Origin: an uncultured Mucilaginibacter sp.
GTDB lineage: Bacteria > Bacteroidota > Bacteroidia > Sphingobacteriales > Sphingobacteriaceae
Direction: 5' to 3'
Length of the DNA stretch: 64,000 nt
Assembly: GCF_946481715.1 (NCBI RefSeq)
Contig: NZ_CAMLOV010000006.1
Coordinates: 1 to 64,000, forward strand
Shown here piece after piece: positions 17,485 through 27,035 of the stretch (positions are counted from its first letter, which is position 1; each line of letters begins with the position of its first letter). Made by a program: the position numbers and the translations under genes. The notes beneath the pieces were generated by a model. That model had not been told where the DNA came from. It did not search any database and worked only from the letters and a program-made list of their open reading frames with translations.

Positions 17485-18663
17485 TCAATTTGTTATATAA
17501 TACTCATAGGTTTCCTTTATACCTTGTTTTAAATTGAGGCTGCTTTGCCATCCCAACTCTTTTAAACGGTTAACGCCGGTGAGTTTTTGTAAAGTACCGT
17601 CGGGCATATCGTGGTTCCATAATATATCTCCTTTGTAGCCAACCACATCTTTCACCATGTAAGCAATATCGTAGAGCGCATAATCGGTACCCAGCCCTAT
17701 ATTTATCTGTGTATTCCTAACTTCATTTTTTACAATGCCTGCAGAGTACTGCATGTCCGAATATTTAAGCAGGTCCGTAAAATCAACCTTTTCCATAATA
17801 TATAAACATGCGTCGGCCAACTCACTGGCATGCATTACTTCGCGGCGCGGCTTGCCTGTCCCCCATAATAAAATACTACCGCCCCCAGCCGTATCATCTT
17901 TTCGGATGCCATATTTTTGCAGGATGGCTATGATCTGGCTTTCGGTTGCGTCACCGCCAATTCCTTCTACCGGGTTCCTGGCCAAATCACTACGGATGGC
18001 ATCCCAGTTATCATTCATTAATGATTTCCCTAAATGCATTTTGCGGATAAACGCGGGTAAAAAATGGGAGTTGGTAAGGTCGTAGTTATCGTTAGGGCCA
18101 TACAGGTTAGTTGGCATAACAGATATGTAATTGGTACCGTACTGTACGTTATAACTTTCGCACATTTTTATGCCGGCTATTTTGGCTATGCCGTAAGGTT
18201 CGCTTAGGTATTCGAGCGTATCGGTAAGCAAGTAACCCTCGTGCATAGGCTGCGGGGCGTTGGTTGGGTATATACAGGTGCTGCCTAAAAAAATCAGCTT
18301 TTTAACCCCGGCGAGGTAACTGTTGTGGATGATATTGTTTTGTATCTGCAGGTTTTCGTATATAAACTGCGCGCGGTAAGTGTGGTTAGCCATAATACCG
18401 CCAACGCGGGCCGCTGCTAAAAACACGTATTGTGGCTCTTCGTCTTTAAACAGTTTTATCACCGCGTTTGGATCCAGCAGGTCTATTTTGATAAACTTGC
18501 AGGCCCCGCTTGCCAGATAGGCCGCCTTAAAGCAATCGGCAGGGTTGCGGGTATGGTGAGTGGCTATTACATTAGTAAAGCCTTTTTTTATCAGTCCCCG
18601 TACAATAGCCGAGCCAGCAAGCCCCGTGCCACCTGCAACCAATATTTTTTCTGACAGATCCAT
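17485..18663 (-). CDS. fcl: GDP-L-fucose synthase-like epimerase/reductase
   Basis: A 392-residue enzyme that converts GDP-4-keto-6-deoxymannose to GDP-L-fucose. Family features are the loop VAGGTGLAGSAIVRGL, the conserved AARVGGIMANHTYRAQFIYENL, the LGSTCIYP Ser/Cys site, YGIAKIAG with the Tyr-x-x-x-Lys pair and MPTNLYGPNDNYD. It is longer than the usual 310-320 residues because of an insertion of about 50 residues after the HFLPAFIRKMH segment. I start at 18663. The partner GDP-mannose 4,6-dehydratase is not in the window. Confidence 0.88.
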   Translation of the reverse strand: MDLSEKILVAGGTGLAGSAIVRGLIKKGFTNVIATHHTRNPADCFKAAYLASGACKFIKIDLLDPNAVIKLFKDEEPQYVFLAAARVGGIMANHTYRAQFIYENLQIQNNIIHNSYLAGVKKLIFLGSTCIYPTNAPQPMHEGYLLTDTLEYLSEPYGIAKIAGIKMCESYNVQYGTNYISVMPTNLYGPNDNYDLTNSHFLPAFIRKMHLGKSLMNDNWDAIRSDLARNPVEGIGGDATESQIIAILQKYGIRKDDTAGGGSILLWGTGKPRREVMHASELADACLYIMEKVDFTDLLKYSDMQYSAGIVKNEVRNTQINIGLGTDYALYDIAYMVKDVVGYKGDILWNHDMPDGTLQKLTGVNRLKELGWQSSLNLKQGIKETYEYYITN

Positions 18664-18716
18664 GTATGTTTGTTTGATATATGATGCATTGTTCACCGAT
18701 GCCCGGTACTAAAAAT

Positions 18717-19685
18717 TCAGGCTAAAAGCTCGTTTATAAATTCGTTTATACCTCTGTGGCTCTTTATGAAGACTGTTTGTTTGCATCGGTTATAGGCAGC
18801 AGTTAACACCGTGTCCGGCTCTGTTTCGCCAAATACCATTGTATTATTTTGGTTAAAACAAGCGCTCCTCGTGATATAAGCATTATTGCTGATCAGCCTT
18901 GTTTGCAAGCTGATGGCCTCGTAACAACGCATGGTGATACCGGTTTGCCCTTTGTTGGCATAATCGATGGTAAACTCCGCTGCGCCAATGGCATCAAGGT
19001 ATGCGGCGTCATTTAGCGGTGCCAGGCTAATATACTTACGGTATTTTAGGTATAGCAAGGGGTTTGCACAAAAGTTGCGCAGCAGGTCAAAAACGTTGTT
19101 TTCGTGCAGGCTGATGAGTGCTCGCTGTGGCTTAAGCACACCCAATACCCGGTGAATATATTTAAGCCGGCCAGGATAGTTTTTGCCAATAGCACAAATA
19201 TCATATTTAATGGCCTTGGCACCTGTCGGGGCCGGCATGGCCGAAAACAATTCCAAAACGGGGATGTGGTACTTACTTGCATCGGCATAGTCAAAGGTGT
19301 AATATTTGTCCACATCCCGATACCAGGCTAACGGCGCGGCATTAAAATCGAAAGTATCCCAGTTATACCCGATAATGCAGGGCACTGTTTTACTGATTTC
19401 TTTAATCAATTTCTCGTTTACACCCCTTCCCCTTATAATTACCGCTAACTCATATTTTTTATCGTTAAGGAATGTTTTTTTAATGTGCCTATATGTAGTA
19501 GTAAAAACCAGCGGGATCTGCAGCTTACCCATTATACTGCCCATAATGCCGATGGGATATATATCATTGGCGACATCTACCTCAAAACCCTTTGCTATAA
19601 GCGCATCTTTTAAATACCCTGCAAACGAGTGGAAACTTTGTTGAACAATTAATAAACAATACTTCTTTCCCGGCTGTCCGTCCAT
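18717..19685 (-). CDS. glycosyltransferase-like polysaccharide protein
   Basis: A 322-residue cytoplasmic protein, first gene of the minus-strand polysaccharide cluster. No exact family is recognised. The shape suggests a GT-B-type transferase: an N-terminal Rossmann-like half with LLIVQQSFHSFAGYLKDALIAKG, and a C-terminal half with DYANKGQTGITMRCYEAISLQTRLISNN, which resembles the donor-binding R-x-x-E-A motif of family 1/4 transferases. Sugar donor and acceptor unknown. It ends 53 bases before the fucose synthase gene. Confidence 0.6.
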   Translation of the reverse strand: MDGQPGKKYCLLIVQQSFHSFAGYLKDALIAKGFEVDVANDIYPIGIMGSIMGKLQIPLVFTTTYRHIKKTFLNDKKYELAVIIRGRGVNEKLIKEISKTVPCIIGYNWDTFDFNAAPLAWYRDVDKYYTFDYADASKYHIPVLELFSAMPAPTGAKAIKYDICAIGKNYPGRLKYIHRVLGVLKPQRALISLHENNVFDLLRNFCANPLLYLKYRKYISLAPLNDAAYLDAIGAAEFTIDYANKGQTGITMRCYEAISLQTRLISNNAYITRSACFNQNNTMVFGETEPDTVLTAAYNRCKQTVFIKSHRGINEFINELLA

Positions 19686-19977
19686 CTGCTTGGCTATACA
19701 ATGCGCTTTTGTAATCGGTTAGAAAGATATTCAAAATATTTCGACAGGGGAGCATTTTTGCACAATAATGCCAATTGTGCCCGGAATAAATTACCCACCG
19801 TTCGCCGTTGCCGTTTGTTGTTTTACCGATGGCCATTCCATTTCACCGATAAGCCCTGCCCTGCTCATTGCCCCTACAAATCCATTCACCGACAATTTGC
19901 AGCACTTCGCCTAATAACGCTAACCGTTTTTTGGCTGCTGATGCACCTTTGTATTGTAAAACAACACAAACATCATC
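19686..19977. other. gap with no clear feature
   Basis: About 290 bases between the polysaccharide cluster and the small peptide gene. Overlapping open frames on both strands lack signal, domain or bias of real genes. I see nothing definite here. Confidence 0.5.
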
Positions 19978-20073
19978 ATGACAACGTCGCTTACTATCCC
20001 GTCTCTTTACTCAATGATAGCCCTTGTAGTTACCGCTGTGGTAGTTATCAGCGTGGGCTGCCTCACCTGCTAA
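19978..20073 (+). CDS. possible 31-residue hydrophobic peptide
   Basis: An ATG at 19978 and TAA at 20071 frame a 31-residue peptide. It begins with a polar stretch (MTTSLTIPSLYS), then a hydrophobic segment (residues 13-27, MIALVVTAVVVISVG) and ends in CLTC. It looks like a small single-pass membrane peptide or lipoprotein-like peptide. A strong 13-base-pair hairpin follows 19 bases after the stop. Support is only from composition and context; there is no family match I know. Confidence 0.4.
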   Translation: MTTSLTIPSLYSMIALVVTAVVVISVGCLTC

Positions 20074-20092
20074 CATCAACTCTATCATATAT

Positions 20093-20124
20093 CCGGCGGT
20101 TTCTACACAAATAGAAACCGCCGG
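20093..20124. terminator. perfect 13-bp hairpin, terminator-like
   Basis: CCGGCGGTTTCTA (20093-20105) pairs perfectly with TAGAAACCGCCGG (20112-20124) around a six-base loop. No long T tract follows, so it may be a weak terminator, a 3' stabiliser or a regulatory hairpin. Confidence 0.6.
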
Positions 20125-20176
20125 CAGAATTTCATCCCCTAACGGCACCAACTAATCCTCACTTAAAATAACATTG

Positions 20177-20211
20177 GCAGGTATATTGCTTTACCAGCGG
20201 CAAATACCTGC
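20177..20211 (+). promoter_or_regulatory. strong leader hairpin before the DUF2945 gene
   Basis: GCAGGTATATTGC (20177-20189) pairs with GCAAATACCTGC (20200-20211) with one bulged A, giving a 12-base-pair stem and a ten-base loop. It ends four bases before the ATG at 20216, so it would lie right where a ribosome lands. Confidence 0.55.
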
Positions 20212-20215
20212 AATA

Positions 20216-20428
20216 ATGAAAAAGGGAGATACCGTACACTGGCAATGGGGTGCAGCCGAAGCCGAAGGCAAAGTAGAGCAAAAGCATACCTCAACTATAA
20301 CAAAAACCATAAAAGGCACTAAGGTAAAACGTAAAGCAAGCGCAGATGAGCCGGCTTTTGAGATAAAGCAGGCCGACGGCAGCAAAGTATTAAAATCCGA
20401 AAGTGAGCTAAAGAAGGGCGGAAAATAA
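20216..20428 (+). CDS. DUF2945 (hypervirulence-associated Tudor-like) protein
   Basis: A 70-residue basic protein. KKGDTVHWQWGAAEAEGKVEQKH at the N terminus and the DEPAFEIKQADGSKVLKSESEL tail match the DUF2945/HVA1 Tudor-like family: a small SH3/Tudor barrel of unknown role, found in bacteria and fungi. I choose the ATG at 20216; an in-frame ATG at 20174 would run through the leader hairpin. Partner and function are unknown. Confidence 0.8.
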   Translation: MKKGDTVHWQWGAAEAEGKVEQKHTSTITKTIKGTKVKRKASADEPAFEIKQADGSKVLKSESELKKGGK

Positions 20429-20489
20429 ACCCTTAGCTATCAGATTAATGTATTAGTTAATAATGGTATTTTTGAGTAGATACATTAAC

Positions 20490-21050
20490 ATGATACGAAG
20501 AAATTTTATGATGACGGCACTTGCTGCTTTCCCGCTCACCGCTATAGCAAATATCGGCACCGGCCTTTTCTCGATAATAAACAAAGGGTTTAAAACAGCC
20601 GCCGGCGAGGCGCGGTTTGGCAAACGTTTTAGCAAAGCCGGCGGCACCTCAAATGTACTCGAGTTAAAAATATCAGGCGCCGACACCAATGGCGGTATCG
20701 CCGTTTTCGAACAAACAGGGCTCACCTATAAAGGGGGGCCGGCCCTGCACACTCACCTGTTGCAGGACGAGTGGTTTTATGTACTTGAGGGCGAATATTT
20801 TTTCCAGGTGGGGGAGGATAAATTTCAAATGAAGGCGGGCGATACTATTTTTCTTCCACGCAACGTGCCACATGCTTTTGTACAGTTAACCGAAAAAGCT
20901 AAAATGACTGTCTCCTATATGCCGGCCGGCAAAATTGAAAGTTTTTTTGAAACAACCAATAACCTTACCTCCAAACTCTCGATGGAAGAGCTGGCAAAAA
21001 TATTTGCCGACCATGACATGAAGATTGTAGGCCCACCGTTAAAAATATAA
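20490..21050 (+). CDS. secreted cupin-domain protein
   Basis: A 186-residue protein with an N-terminal MIRRNFMMTALAAFPL that fits a twin-arginine export signal, so it may be folded and metal-loaded before export. The cupin core spans about residues 80-150: HTHLLQDEWFYVLEG gives motif 1 with two His and a Glu, and VPHAF gives the motif 2 His. I start at 20490 because it places the double arginine near the N terminus; the in-frame ATG at 20463 is less likely. Substrate unknown. Confidence 0.8.
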   Translation: MIRRNFMMTALAAFPLTAIANIGTGLFSIINKGFKTAAGEARFGKRFSKAGGTSNVLELKISGADTNGGIAVFEQTGLTYKGGPALHTHLLQDEWFYVLEGEYFFQVGEDKFQMKAGDTIFLPRNVPHAFVQLTEKAKMTVSYMPAGKIESFFETTNNLTSKLSMEELAKIFADHDMKIVGPPLKI

Positions 21051-21150
21051 CCACCTACCGGTTTTAGCCATTGCAAAATCTAATCGAATTTTAATGCGCT
21101 AAAGACTATACCGTACGCAAATACCAAAAATCCGTTGCTATATTTACGGT

Positions 21151-21915
21151 ATGGCAAAACAACCTATTATCACGGTTAATAATCTCACCAAAAACTATGG
21201 CGATTTCGCAGCTGTAAAGGGTATTAGCTTTGAAGTATTTGAGGGCGAGATATTTGGCTTGCTTGGCCCAAATGGCGCCGGTAAAACCACCACGCTGGAG
21301 ATCATTGAAACCCTGCGCGATAAAACATCGGGCGAGGTTATTGTCGCTGGTTTTAACGTAGATAAAGATGCTGATAGCATTAAAAAGATAATAGGCGTGC
21401 AACTGCAGGCTGCGGGCTACTACCCAAACCTTAACCTTTCGGAGTTGATCTCGCTATTCTCAGGCCTATACGGCATCACCAAAACGCCAATGGAAATGCT
21501 GGAGAAAGTGGCCCTAACCGATAAGGCAAAAGCCAAATACAAAGAACTATCCGGCGGGCAAAAGCAGCGCTTTTCTATAGCCACCACCTTAATAAACAAT
21601 CCGCGAATTATTTTTTTAGATGAGCCAACCACCGGGTTGGACCCGCAGGCCCGCCGTAACCTCTGGGATTTGATCCGCGAGATCCGCGACAGCGGCACCA
21701 CCGTGGTGATCACCACGCATTACATGGACGAAGCGGAAGTACTTTGCGACCGCGTTGCCTTTGTAGATGGCGGCCATATAGTAGGTATTGATACCCCCGA
21801 TCATTTTATAGATAAACTGTTAGAGAGCGGCTTTGAACGCAAAAAACAAGTAAAGGATGCCAATCTGGAAGATGTTTTCATCAACCTAACCGGTAAGGAA
21901 TGGCGGGAAGGGTAA
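21151..21915 (+). CDS. ABC transporter ATP-binding protein
   Basis: A 254-residue ATPase with Walker A GPNGAGKTT, the LSGGQKQR signature, Walker B IIFLDEPTTGLDP and the H-loop TTHYMDEAE. It is of the ABC-2 exporter type (DrrA/CcmA-like, MDEAE ending). It begins a two-gene unit with the permease 82 bases downstream. A -7-like TATATTTA (21139-21146) lies four bases before the ATG. The exported compound cannot be told from sequence. Confidence 0.95.
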   Translation: MAKQPIITVNNLTKNYGDFAAVKGISFEVFEGEIFGLLGPNGAGKTTTLEIIETLRDKTSGEVIVAGFNVDKDADSIKKIIGVQLQAAGYYPNLNLSELISLFSGLYGITKTPMEMLEKVALTDKAKAKYKELSGGQKQRFSIATTLINNPRIIFLDEPTTGLDPQARRNLWDLIREIRDSGTTVVITTHYMDEAEVLCDRVAFVDGGHIVGIDTPDHFIDKLLESGFERKKQVKDANLEDVFINLTGKEWREG

Positions 21916-21920
21916 GCCCC

Positions 21921-21955
21921 GATTGCAGTTGGCGGTTTGCAGTTTGCAATTCTCA
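21921..21955. repeat. 7-bp degenerate tandem array
   Basis: Five heptamers (GATTGCA, GTTGGCG, GTTTGCA, GTTTGCA, ATTCTCA) between the ABC ATPase and permease genes. Confidence 0.5.
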
Positions 21956-21972
21956 CCACGCCAGAAATCACC

Positions 21973-22004
21973 AATGACCTAATGACTCAATGACCCAATG
22001 AAAG
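21973..22004 (+). repeat. 8-bp tandem array that carries the permease start codon
   Basis: AATGACCT, AATGACTC, AATGACCC, AATGAAAG in a row. The last unit includes the start codon of the ABC permease (ATG at 21998). The same octamer, in reverse, forms the start of the DUF1634 gene at 37385-37416. Confidence 0.75.
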
Positions 22005-23179
22005 AAAATAAGCCCTATAGTAACACCCGTGCCACATTAGCCATAGCCAAGGCCAGTTTCCGTTCCATCATCCGCAGCCCCTCGGCGGTGGTGTTTAGTT
22101 TGGCTTTCCCGCTGATATTTATTTTGGTGTTTGCTAATATTGGCGGTGGTGGTGTGAAGGTAGATGTGGGTGTCGCTAAAGGTGGCGATACGCTGAATCT
22201 TGTTTACAAAGCTTTGAAGAAAACCCCAATTGTCAATTTGATCACCGATCAATCCACCGAAGACATGAAAGCAAATTTGTCTAAAGGCAGCATTGATGCT
22301 GTTATAGATATCAGGAAAAATGCTTTGGCCACGAAGACATTTAAATTTAGCATAGGCTCTCCCCTGGTGCCAAATACTACATCGCCCGAGAAATTTGTAC
22401 CGCCTTATGCGGTTAATGTGCAGTACACCACTTCGTCTAACAAAGGAGGCATTCTGAAATCAGCATTGAGCAGCATTTTGTTGCAAATGAATGCAGAGTA
22501 TTTAAAAAAGGCAGGCATTCCGGCGTTCCCACAGGTGGCCGAGGTAAAAGAAACCACCATAACCGGCCGCGAATACAAATACATCGATTTTATCCTGCCG
22601 GGACAATTAGGTTTCTCGTTATTAAGTAGCGGTGTGTTTGGTACCGCATTCGTATTTCTTAGTTTAAGGCTTACGCTGGTTATTAAACGCTTTTTTGCCA
22701 CGCCAATTAAACGCTACAGCATTGTACTGGGCGAAGCTTTGGCCCGGCTTACCTTCTCGCTGTTGGGTGCCGTATTCATTATTATGGTAGGGCACCTTAT
22801 GTTTGGCTTTACGCTGATACATGGGGTAATTACGGTGCTCAATATGCTTGTCCTCTCTGCCATCGGGCTTATCATTTTTATGGGCTTTGGCTTTACGGTT
22901 TCGGGCATTGCCAAAAACGAGAGCACGGTGCCGCCGTTATCCAATATCATCACGCTGCCGCAGTTTTTGTTGTCGGGCACGTTTTTTTCCGTAACTGCAT
23001 TCCCAAAATGGTTGCAGTATATTAGTAACGCGCTGCCGCTTACACACCTTAATAATGCCATGCGTAAGGTTGCCTTTGAAGGTGCCGGGCTGGGCGACGT
23101 TACCCACCAGCTATTTATCCTGCTTTTATGGGGAATTGGTGTTTATGCCGTTGCGGTAAAAACCTTTAAGTGGGAATAG
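21998..23179 (+). CDS. ABC-2 type transporter permease
   Basis: A 393-residue membrane protein: one N-terminal membrane segment (about residues 30-50), an extracytoplasmic domain of some 160 residues, then about five more segments from residue 205. This is the layout of ABC-2 permeases of the YhgE/DrrB type. The partner ATPase lies just upstream. The start codon falls in the last unit of an octamer array. Substrate unknown; drug, polysaccharide or lipid export are all possible. Confidence 0.9.
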   Translation: MKENKPYSNTRATLAIAKASFRSIIRSPSAVVFSLAFPLIFILVFANIGGGGVKVDVGVAKGGDTLNLVYKALKKTPIVNLITDQSTEDMKANLSKGSIDAVIDIRKNALATKTFKFSIGSPLVPNTTSPEKFVPPYAVNVQYTTSSNKGGILKSALSSILLQMNAEYLKKAGIPAFPQVAEVKETTITGREYKYIDFILPGQLGFSLLSSGVFGTAFVFLSLRLTLVIKRFFATPIKRYSIVLGEALARLTFSLLGAVFIIMVGHLMFGFTLIHGVITVLNMLVLSAIGLIIFMGFGFTVSGIAKNESTVPPLSNIITLPQFLLSGTFFSVTAFPKWLQYISNALPLTHLNNAMRKVAFEGAGLGDVTHQLFILLLWGIGVYAVAVKTFKWE

Positions 23180-23225
23180 TCGGGAAGATTTAAGACTGTG
23201 AGATCCAATAATCAAGAGATAAAAA

Positions 23226-23255
23226 AAGAGGGAGTCATGCAATGGCTCCCTTCTT
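23226..23255. terminator. bidirectional terminator hairpin
   Basis: AGGGAGTCA (23229-23237) pairs with TGGCTCCCT (23243-23251) around a five-base loop, flanked by A-rich and T-rich sequence. It lies between two convergent genes and can serve both. Confidence 0.65.
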
Positions 23256-23276
23256 CATTTAAATTACCTGCAAAGG

Positions 23277-23948
23277 CTAATGCTCGTAGTAAAATTGTTC
23301 TTTTACTATCTTGCCATCGGTTACTTCGTAAACGCAAAGTTCGGTCATGGTAGTGCGCCCCTGGCCCTCCATTTCGTTATCCATAGTTAGTATAAAGGCA
23401 ATGCCGTTGCCGGCCACCAACGGCTCAGAGACCGTGTACCCATACGATTTTATCACCATGGCATCATACCCTTTCGCCTTCTCTTTTAGTTTATCCAGCC
23501 CCGTTGTTTCGATGCCCGATAAAGGCGATGCAACCGGTTCGATATTTACGGCATTTTCTGCAAATAGCTCGCCATACGCGCCTTGCCAATCGCCTTTCCG
23601 GCAATAATCTGCTAATTTTTGTGCAATTTCTTTGATTTCCATATATTCTTTTATTGGTTGATAATTTCCTGCCTGGCTTACTTCTGTACGTGCGGGCTGA
23701 GTTTGTAAACGTTCTTTTAGGGCCGCCCTAAATGCTTTAAATGCCGGCATTTCGGTAAACTCCTTGTTAGCGTTCTCACTATCAAAAGAGATCATGTGCA
23801 TAAAAGAACTATCGCCGGTTCTATATACCACATATTCTATGCCATTCGGTTTTTCGGCTTGCAATTCGGCAAATACCTCTTTTATAAGCCCTTCGTTCTC
23901 GGTCGCTACGCCGTCTTTTTCAGTATACTGGACGATGGAGTGTTGCAT
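23277..23948 (-). CDS. two-domain protein: monooxygenase-like plus SnoaL-like
   Basis: A 223-residue cytoplasmic protein with two domains. Residues 1-85 look like a small ferredoxin-like (antibiotic-biosynthesis-monooxygenase-type) domain: VQYTEKDGVATENEGLIKEVF, then VVYRTGDSSFMHMISF. Residues about 108-222 look like a SnoaL/NTF2 cone, with IAQKLADYCRKGDWQGAYGELFAENAV and a final CVYEVTDGKIVKEQFYYEH. A Met at about residue 102 could be an old separate start, so it may be a fusion of two genes. Function unknown. Confidence 0.7.
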   Translation of the reverse strand: MQHSIVQYTEKDGVATENEGLIKEVFAELQAEKPNGIEYVVYRTGDSSFMHMISFDSENANKEFTEMPAFKAFRAALKERLQTQPARTEVSQAGNYQPIKEYMEIKEIAQKLADYCRKGDWQGAYGELFAENAVNIEPVASPLSGIETTGLDKLKEKAKGYDAMVIKSYGYTVSEPLVAGNGIAFILTMDNEMEGQGRTTMTELCVYEVTDGKIVKEQFYYEH

Positions 23949-24163
23949 GCTGCTTTGTTTTAATTTGTATGGTAAAGCTACAGACGGACGTAGGATTTAA
24001 GTGAGGTGCATAGGCGACAGGTTGCAGGGTGTAAAGAGTCAGGATACCCAAATTTACTCGACATGCCCCTATAAAAACTTAACATTAATTTAACATTACG
24101 CCTTTTAATATTAACACTATGGTAATATTAAGATAATACATTTGCGCCATAAACCCAAAAAAA

Positions 24164-24898
24164 ATGTTTAAGAGCCTCTTTAAAGCGTTATTCGTTGTAC
24201 TTGTATTAACGATTTGTTCATTTGAAGTTTACGCGCAGGATTCCAAATTAGGTACCTGGGGTATTGTGACCGTGGTAATCCCCGGCGATAGTGTGCACAG
24301 ATGGGGCGGCTACACCGAGTTGCAAACCCGCACCAACGGCCCGTTCAGCCAGTTCCAATACTATGAAGCAAAGGCTGGTGTTAGTTATGATATCGATAAA
24401 AACTTTATAGCCTTGTTAGGGACAGGCACTTATCATACTTTTGATTACCATGATGTAAGTGCCGGAGCTACTGTTAACGAAACTCGTTTTTGGGAGCAAA
24501 TAACAATAAACCAATACTTAAGCCGGTTAAAATTTGAACACCGCTATCGCGTCGAACAACGTTTGGTAAACGATGTTTACCGAAACCGCTTTCGTTATCG
24601 CTTAAATATGTTCGTTCCGCTCAACAGTAAAAAAATTGAGGCTAAAACCTGGTTTATTTCGATTTTCGACGAGATCTTCATTAATAATAAAGCACCCAAC
24701 TTTGAACGAAACCGTGTATCGGCCGCTTTAGGCTACCAGTTTGATAAAAAATGGATAGTACAAGCCGGCTGGGTGAATCAAACCAATTTTACGGCGAACA
24801 CCAGTAGTGGTAAAAACAATATTATGTTAATGTTAATGTATCGGATAAATCGTAAAAACATTGCCCTACGTGAGCAATTACCTACTACAAGCGATTAA
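24164..24898 (+). CDS. DUF2490 outer-membrane-type protein
   Basis: A 244-residue protein with a signal ending near AQD (residue 26) and a series of short amphipathic beta strands, including FEHRYRVEQRLVNDVYRNRFRYRL and an ending in IMLMLMYRINRKN. This is the DUF2490 family, a Bacteroidetes outer-membrane beta-barrel type of unknown role. A -7 element, TACATTTG (24137-24144), lies 20 bases before the ATG. A clear -33 partner is not seen. Confidence 0.85.
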   Translation: MFKSLFKALFVVLVLTICSFEVYAQDSKLGTWGIVTVVIPGDSVHRWGGYTELQTRTNGPFSQFQYYEAKAGVSYDIDKNFIALLGTGTYHTFDYHDVSAGATVNETRFWEQITINQYLSRLKFEHRYRVEQRLVNDVYRNRFRYRLNMFVPLNSKKIEAKTWFISIFDEIFINNKAPNFERNRVSAALGYQFDKKWIVQAGWVNQTNFTANTSSGKNNIMLMLMYRINRKNIALREQLPTTSD

Positions 24899-24976
24899 TA
24901 ATCATTACAAATACAAAATTTACGTTGCGATTTGCCCTTTTTGCGCTTAACTTAGCCGACCAAATTAGTATAGTAA

Positions 24977-26299
<1,323 letters not shown>

Positions 26300-26348
26300 A
26301 TTGAGAGACGCTACTTTCACGAATTAGGCGAATTTCACGAATTATTGG

Positions 26349-26375
26349 AGCCCCGGTTTTGCCGGGGCTTTTTTT
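26349..26375 (+). terminator. intrinsic terminator after eno
   Basis: AGCCCCGG pairs with CCGGGGCT around a five-base loop, followed by six to seven T. It is a strong rho-independent terminator. Confidence 0.9.
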
Positions 26376-26450
26376 GTGAGCCTAATGTTGTGGTGCCCTA
26401 CCACAACATTGCATTAGCAAATCTCAAATTCTCTTTTTACTTTCGTGGTA

Positions 26451-26987
26451 ATGAACTTGAAAGGATTATACCGCGCTGTTGTTATTTTAGTTATCCTCGC
26501 CCTTAATATTGGCTGCGACCAGGTTTCCAAATCTATCGTGCGCAAAAAAATGAGTTATGATGAGCCGATCAGCTTTATACATGATCATTTTACGCTTATT
26601 AAAATAGAGAATACCGGTGCCTTTTTAAGCGTTGGCGATACTTTAACCAACCCCTACCGCTTTATACTGCTTACGCTGCTGCCCGTGTTGTCTCTTTTGG
26701 CGGGTGTGGTGTTTATACTCATACAAAAGAACTTCAGCAGGCTTATCCTGGCAGGGCTTATCTGCGTTATCGGCGGCGGCATCGGTAATATTTACGACCG
26801 TGTTGCCTATGGTTCCGTTACCGATTTTATGCATATCCGTTTCGGCATTTTCCAAACCGGCATTTTCAATGTAGCTGATGTATCCATCATGATCGGTATC
26901 GGCCTAATTTTGCTGGATGCTGTATTGAAAAAGCAGGCAGAAAAACGTTTGCAAACAGAACCATCGATAGAGACGGTTGAAAAATAA
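26451..26987 (+). CDS. lspA: signal peptidase II (lipoprotein)
   Basis: A 178-residue inner-membrane aspartyl protease that cleaves the signals of lipoproteins, several of which are encoded in this window. Motifs: CDQVSK near the N terminus, NTGAFLS, GGGIGNIYDR with the first catalytic Asp, GSVTDFMH, and FNVADVSIMIG with the second Asp. Four membrane segments. The ATG at 26451 is preferred over a GTG at 26445. Confidence 0.97.
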   Translation: MNLKGLYRAVVILVILALNIGCDQVSKSIVRKKMSYDEPISFIHDHFTLIKIENTGAFLSVGDTLTNPYRFILLTLLPVLSLLAGVVFILIQKNFSRLILAGLICVIGGGIGNIYDRVAYGSVTDFMHIRFGIFQTGIFNVADVSIMIGIGLILLDAVLKKQAEKRLQTEPSIETVEK

Positions 26988-27035
26988 GCTCGTTGAACTT
27001 TCGACAACAGATGGGTTGTTTGCTCCGCTTTGTCC

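Noticed and set aside
13636..19685. Genomic island with the polysaccharide cluster
   Set aside because: Clusters of this type are often acquired, but I see no tRNA, integrase or repeats at its edges and no obvious change of codon use.
19701..20114. 137-residue plus-strand frame
   Set aside because: Rich in Arg, His and Cys without domain; it overlaps the better 31-residue frame and a hairpin. Looks like chance.
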